Assembly: GCF_905147365.1 (NCBI RefSeq)
Contig: NC_056409.1
Location: 8,189,001-8,253,000 of the forward strand
Direction: 5' to 3'
Length of the DNA stretch: 64,000 nt
Origin: Aricia agestis
Taxonomy: Eukaryota; Arthropoda; Insecta; Lepidoptera; Lycaenidae
Position 1 is the stretch's first letter. Every line of letters starts with the position of its first letter. The notes under the pieces were generated by a model that saw nothing but the letters and a program-made list of their open reading frames with translations, did no database searches and was not told where the DNA came from. A program made the translations under genes and the position numbers. This document shows, one piece after another, positions 59,891 to 64,000 of the stretch.

Positions 59891-62800
59891 ATGTCTAGAG
59901 ATAAAAGTGTGTGGTTCGCTGAAGAAATACTGCTTGACGCTAAGCTCATCAATTTCCAATTAGAAACTGGAGAATGGGATGCTGTTGAGGAAATGTTACG
60001 TGCTGAAGCCCAGCTGTCCAGAGACGCAGAAACTGGGAGATTGAGGCCGTAAGTTTATTTATATTATAAACATAACCTAGTAATTGAAAAGGAGCTTAGA
60101 AGAATTACTCGAATTGTAAGTTGTTTGTCTTGTTTTTAGAAAGAAAGCATCAGAATATACCCTTCGTCTCATTGCTGAAGTGCTTCACATAATGAGGTTA
60201 GACGTCGAGCAAGCATCTTACAACCGCAGTACATTGGCTGTGGCGGAACAATGTTTACGCTTAGTAAGATCGTGTGCTGCTGCAGGAACTAAGATGCAAA
60301 CCTACATATCTAAAGAGCTCTCTATACTTGACTCAATGTATATTTTGGCTTCTGAGTACCATAATCCGAGTGTTGATTTTATCAATGAAGAATTACAAAA
60401 GAAATATGAGTCTTGTATGACAGTACTCGTTCAGACTTTAGGAAACCTAGTTGTAAATAATCCTTATAACCAAATCATGATCTGGACAAAATTTGATTCA
60501 ACAATACTGAATTGTTTGGTTGGACAAAATGAAAAAATTGCATCTGCTGCGGCTATGATTGTATACAACATATTGCTGGGTCAACCAAATGTATTTCCTG
60601 AGGATATAACACTCCTCAATTCACTTGGATACATGTACATAAGTGGCAACACTGAGTATCCTCACTTGATCATTGAATATCTTATTGGTGTTGAGAATGC
60701 ATATATTGAGAAACTATATGCAAAATTAGACCCCGAATGTAGAATGCTAGTGCTCAATTTGGCTTACAACATTCTCATGTCTACAGAGTCGCAAGACATA
60801 AATGTATCTGTTAATTTTGTAAAATTTATGGCTCATGAGTTCAAAAGAAAATCTGATTGTATACTAAAAACAGTAGACAAGTATGTTGAGACAATTGAGC
60901 CTCAGGAGGTGGTGTTCCTACTAGAGATCATAGCTACGGCCTCTAGTATGGACACATACATGGATTGTCTACAAAGTGACACATCTTTATTTATCAACTG
61001 CGCTTGTAAGTTGTTACTTGTAATTATTTCAATACAAATAAATTGAAACGTCTTCTTGGAACTAACCAAAACTGTAGTACAAATTTTATACTTTTCCATA
61101 TTTTGTGCTTAGGTAGGTCTAGATTTTTTAGATAAAAAAATTATAATTATTTTTTATTTCAGTTCTTTTAAGAGCCATTCACAAATTAGGAAAAGAAAGT
61201 AATAACTTTTTCTCATCAATAAATAAGTTATATGAGGCAACTGGCAAGCAGTTTGTTAGTGATGAGATTACACCAGCAGTAAACATCCCAACCAGTAGTG
61301 AGTACCATAATATTTTACCATAAAATTACTTCAACATATAACAGTCTATTTAAAATATTGTATTAAATATCAGTTTCCTTTACTCAGGCGCGGTCCGAAG
61401 GGGGGGGTCACATGGGACATGACCCCCCCCCCCCCAAAATCTAAGGTGAAATTGAAAAATCTCAAAATCTTGCCAGATGATAAAAGAAAATTTCTAGCTA
61501 TTCCCTAACCACCACTGCGTCTGACCTTAGACATCTGTCAACCCAGAACCGTCCGAGGGTGCAGATCATAGTTCCTCAATGGTGCAGATAAAAAAAAAGA
61601 TTAGTGTAGTGACTATAGTGAGTGACCCCCCCCCCCCCCCCCCAATTTCAGGCTGCGACCGCGCCTGCCTTTACTTATAAGTTCTCATAAATTATGATTT
61701 TTTTTAGATCCACTGTGTAAAAATGATTCAGCTGACAACATGCTGTCCTGCAATGAAACTCAATCAGAATGCACAGAATCTGAAAGTAGTGAACAATACT
61801 TTGAATGCAATGACAATATTCAATTTATGGATAAGTTTGACAATGTGAACAATTTGGAAAACTTACAGACATTAAAGTTTGACATGCTGGACAAAAATTC
61901 TAAAGAATATAACACAAACATGAATGACCTTACTAAGGTCGCATTTAAAAGGAGCAGCTCAGTACCAAAATCTGATGATAGAACGTTGACCGTGTTGCCA
62001 ACAAGAAGGATAAGTCTCGAACACAAAATTGATATAGGCGATGACAATGAACCTCCACTTATTATTGACGCTCAATCGCCGACAGCGACAATGAACACTA
62101 TAACTGAAGTAATCCCTGTAGGTCTTCAACCAAAATTAGACCTACAAGAGGGCAGCAGAACAGACTCTCAGGACAGTTCTCCAAATGATCCACCCACAGA
62201 AATACACGTACCAAAAGCTGAAACGAAGGAAGTCAAATCCTCACCCAGTGAAATATCACCACCATTGTCAGAAGTGCAGCATGAAACTGAATCTCAAAAA
62301 CAGTCGCCAGATACGCCAAAAGAAGTAAAGAAAAGTCAGAATTTGTCCACAGACTTTGATTTGAGTGAGCAGCTACAAAAGATTTTGGGCATATCGTCAG
62401 AAAAAACACGTACGGATAGTTCTAATATTGAAAAGAAAAATGAGGCAGTTAAGGAAGTAAAAATTGCAGATGATAGTACTACTAACAAAATACCATTTGT
62501 TAAAATCGACTCACCAGAATCACATAAAACAAGGTAAGATATAATTTTACTTACGACTTACAAAATAAGTAATAACTAGAGATAGAAAACTTTTTTGTGT
62601 TGTTTCTCAAAAATGTTCCAATACAAATATCTCGGTCTGTTTAATTTCAAGACTTGGGGCTATAGACATGACTACGGAAAAGAAGCCTGTTACAAATGTG
62701 GAGACTGTTGAGCAGCATGTTTCATTTGGTTTCAAAGCAACATTAGTAAGGACTCTTGCAAATTTATGCTGGAAAAACCAGGAAAACAAAAGACAGGTAA

Positions 62801-63858
62801 ATTGGCTGTATGGCTTATTATGTAGAATAATATTTTTGTTACTTTAAATAAGTACATGAATTATTAGTTTAAACAAAGTTTCTACCAAAGAAATAAATAT
62901 TAAAATAAATGTATTTACATTCTTATATTTAAATGTAAAAAAAATATGGTTTCAGATAAGAGAATTGGAAGTCATACCAGTGCTGCTTGATTGTTGTAAC
63001 ATTGATGCCAGAAATCCATGTATCCTTTTAACTCTTATTTATTTACTTAATTTTATCTTTGACGAAAATGTATTCAACATGACGTGAATTGTAATTAATA
63101 TCCCCCTAGTATATGAAAATTAGTATTTTTTTTTTTTATGAAATAAGGTGGCAAACGAGCAAACGGGTCACCTGATGGAAAGCAACTTCCGTCGCCCATG
63201 GACACTCGCAGCCTCAGAAGAGCTGCAAGTGCGTTACCGGCCTTTTAAGAGGGAATAGGGTAATAGAGGAGGGTAGGGAAGGGAAGGGAATAGTTGAGGG
63301 TAGGGAAGGGAATAGGGTAGAGGTGGGCCTCCGGTAAACTCACTCACTCGGCGAAACACAGCGCAAACGCTGTTTCACGCCGGTTTTCTGTGAGAACGTG
63401 GTATTTTTCCGGTCGAGCCTGCACATTCGTGCCGAAGCATGGCTCTCCCACGTATAAATTGTTTCAATCTTGTTTTTCTAATAAGATTTCCTATGAATTG
63501 ACAGTAATTATGCAGTGGGTTATATTCGCAGTACGCAACCTTTGTGAAAACTGCCCAGAAAATCAGGTAAATGTTACATTGTTTTTTAGAATTTTGAGAT
63601 TTTAAGCAATTGAATATTTAAACAATTATTAGTGAGTCAAATTAGGACTAACTAAGCTATTTTGGTACTGGTTTTCTTATTAATAAAACCGTGTTTGTTT
63701 GGACTTTTTTTTAATTTTTTGTTGATTTTCAGGAAGTTATATCAAAGATGACCCTTCAAGGTCCCATGGATAATGAGTTATTGCAAGAGATGGGCTTAAC
63801 ACTACACACTGATGCAAATGACAATTCTATTAGAATTGTTCCATTGCAGAGAAGCTAA
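59891..63858 (+). CDS. Atx10: Ataxin-10 homologue with long disordered insert
   Basis: Ataxin-10 is an ARM-repeat-like cytoplasmic protein linked to cytokinesis and neuron survival. Exons: 59891-60048, 60140-61005, 61163-61297, 61708-62533, 62652-62796, 62956-63019, 63505-63566, 63733-63858; 793 aa. Residues 1-386 are all-helical, with ARM-like pieces (TLGNLVVNNPYNQIMIW, MLVLNLAYNILMS). Exon 4 adds about 275 residues rich in Ser, Glu, Asp, Asn and Thr, without predicted folds. The conserved C-terminal ataxin-10 domain follows: LVRTLANLCWKNQENKRQI, VLLDCCNIDARNP, IMQWVIFAVRNLCENCPENQ and VISKM, ending IVPLQRS. The human protein is about 475 aa, so this one is much longer, by the insert. The start is the first ATG after a short 5' leader and reads MSRDKSVWFAEEILL. 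Introns 3 and 6 hold a MITE and a retroposon. Confidence 0.9.
61385..61667. mobile_element. hAT-like MITE with perfect 8-bp target duplication
   Basis: The ends CAGGCGCGGTC and GACCGCGCCTG are perfect inverse copies, flanked on both sides by CCTTTACT (61,377-61,384 and 61,668-61,675). Inside are runs of G and C (for example 61,622-61,643). CAGG ends and an 8-bp duplication are hAT features. It lies in ataxin-10 intron 3. Confidence 0.9.
63128..63455 (-). mobile_element. Retroposon-like repeat, copy 2, in ataxin-10 intron 6
   Basis: The same family as 50,475-50,800: T run, GAAAGCAACTTCCGTCGCCC, GGGAAGGGAATAG array, CGCTGTTTCACGCCGG. It ends before the exon at 63,505. Confidence 0.7.
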
Positions 63859-64000
63859 GTTGTTGGCCACTAATCATAATAATTAATATTGTCCGTAGTT
63901 GTATTTAAAGTGCTATTATGTAGCTACTATTAAAGGAGATGAGTTGGAGGGTGAATAATGGGCTACGCTGTTCCCGCAAAATGTAACATGTTTTCTGATG

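Overview
The window is a piece of insect nuclear DNA, most probably a moth or butterfly. It is AT-rich, with intron-split genes carrying GT-AG junctions and AATAAA signals. It also holds repeats I associate with Lepidoptera: Helitrons that start TCTATACTAATATTATAA and end GCGGGCAACAGCTAG, tRNA-derived SINEs, and R1- and RTE-clade LINEs. No bacterial, phage or CRISPR feature is visible.

Layout. Bases 1-16,150 hold almost only mobile DNA: a foldback repeat, a damaged R1-clade LINE, an almost complete RTE-clade LINE with its small overlapping ORF1, a 645-bp miniature LTR element with identical LTRs and a 5-bp target duplication, and several miniature inverted-repeat elements (MITEs). Bases 16,367-23,155 (+) are Nup58, an FG-repeat nucleoporin of the nuclear-pore channel, in 12 coding exons. 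Bases 23,200-26,300 are repeats. Bases 26,359-26,937 (+) are a single-exon six-cysteine odorant-binding protein whose C-terminus is KDEL. Bases 28,536-28,946 (-) encode a small PH-like protein that I cannot name. Bases 29,500-35,600 are mostly noncoding, with two SINE or retroposon insertions and MITEs. Bases 35,616-57,267 (-) are POSH (SH3RF), a RING E3 ligase and JNK-pathway scaffold with four SH3 domains in 16 coding exons; a 12.7-kb first coding intron splits its RING finger and is packed with Helitrons and MITEs. Bases 59,891-63,858 (+) are ataxin-10, head-to-head with POSH, carrying a long acidic, Ser-rich insert.

The genes do not form a functional cluster. Nup58 serves nuclear transport, POSH signalling and ubiquitination, ataxin-10 is an ARM-like protein, and the OBP is a secretory-pathway protein. 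All exon structures were worked out by hand. For Nup58, POSH and ataxin-10 every junction keeps frame and the sums give whole codon numbers (559, 975 and 793 aa).

The observations I would check first are: the KDEL tail on the OBP; the miniature LTR element; the double-ended Helitron composite present at two loci, with nested MITEs whose empty site is visible in the other copy; the Asp-to-Asn change at the same catalytic position in both LINE reverse transcriptases; and the insert in ataxin-10.
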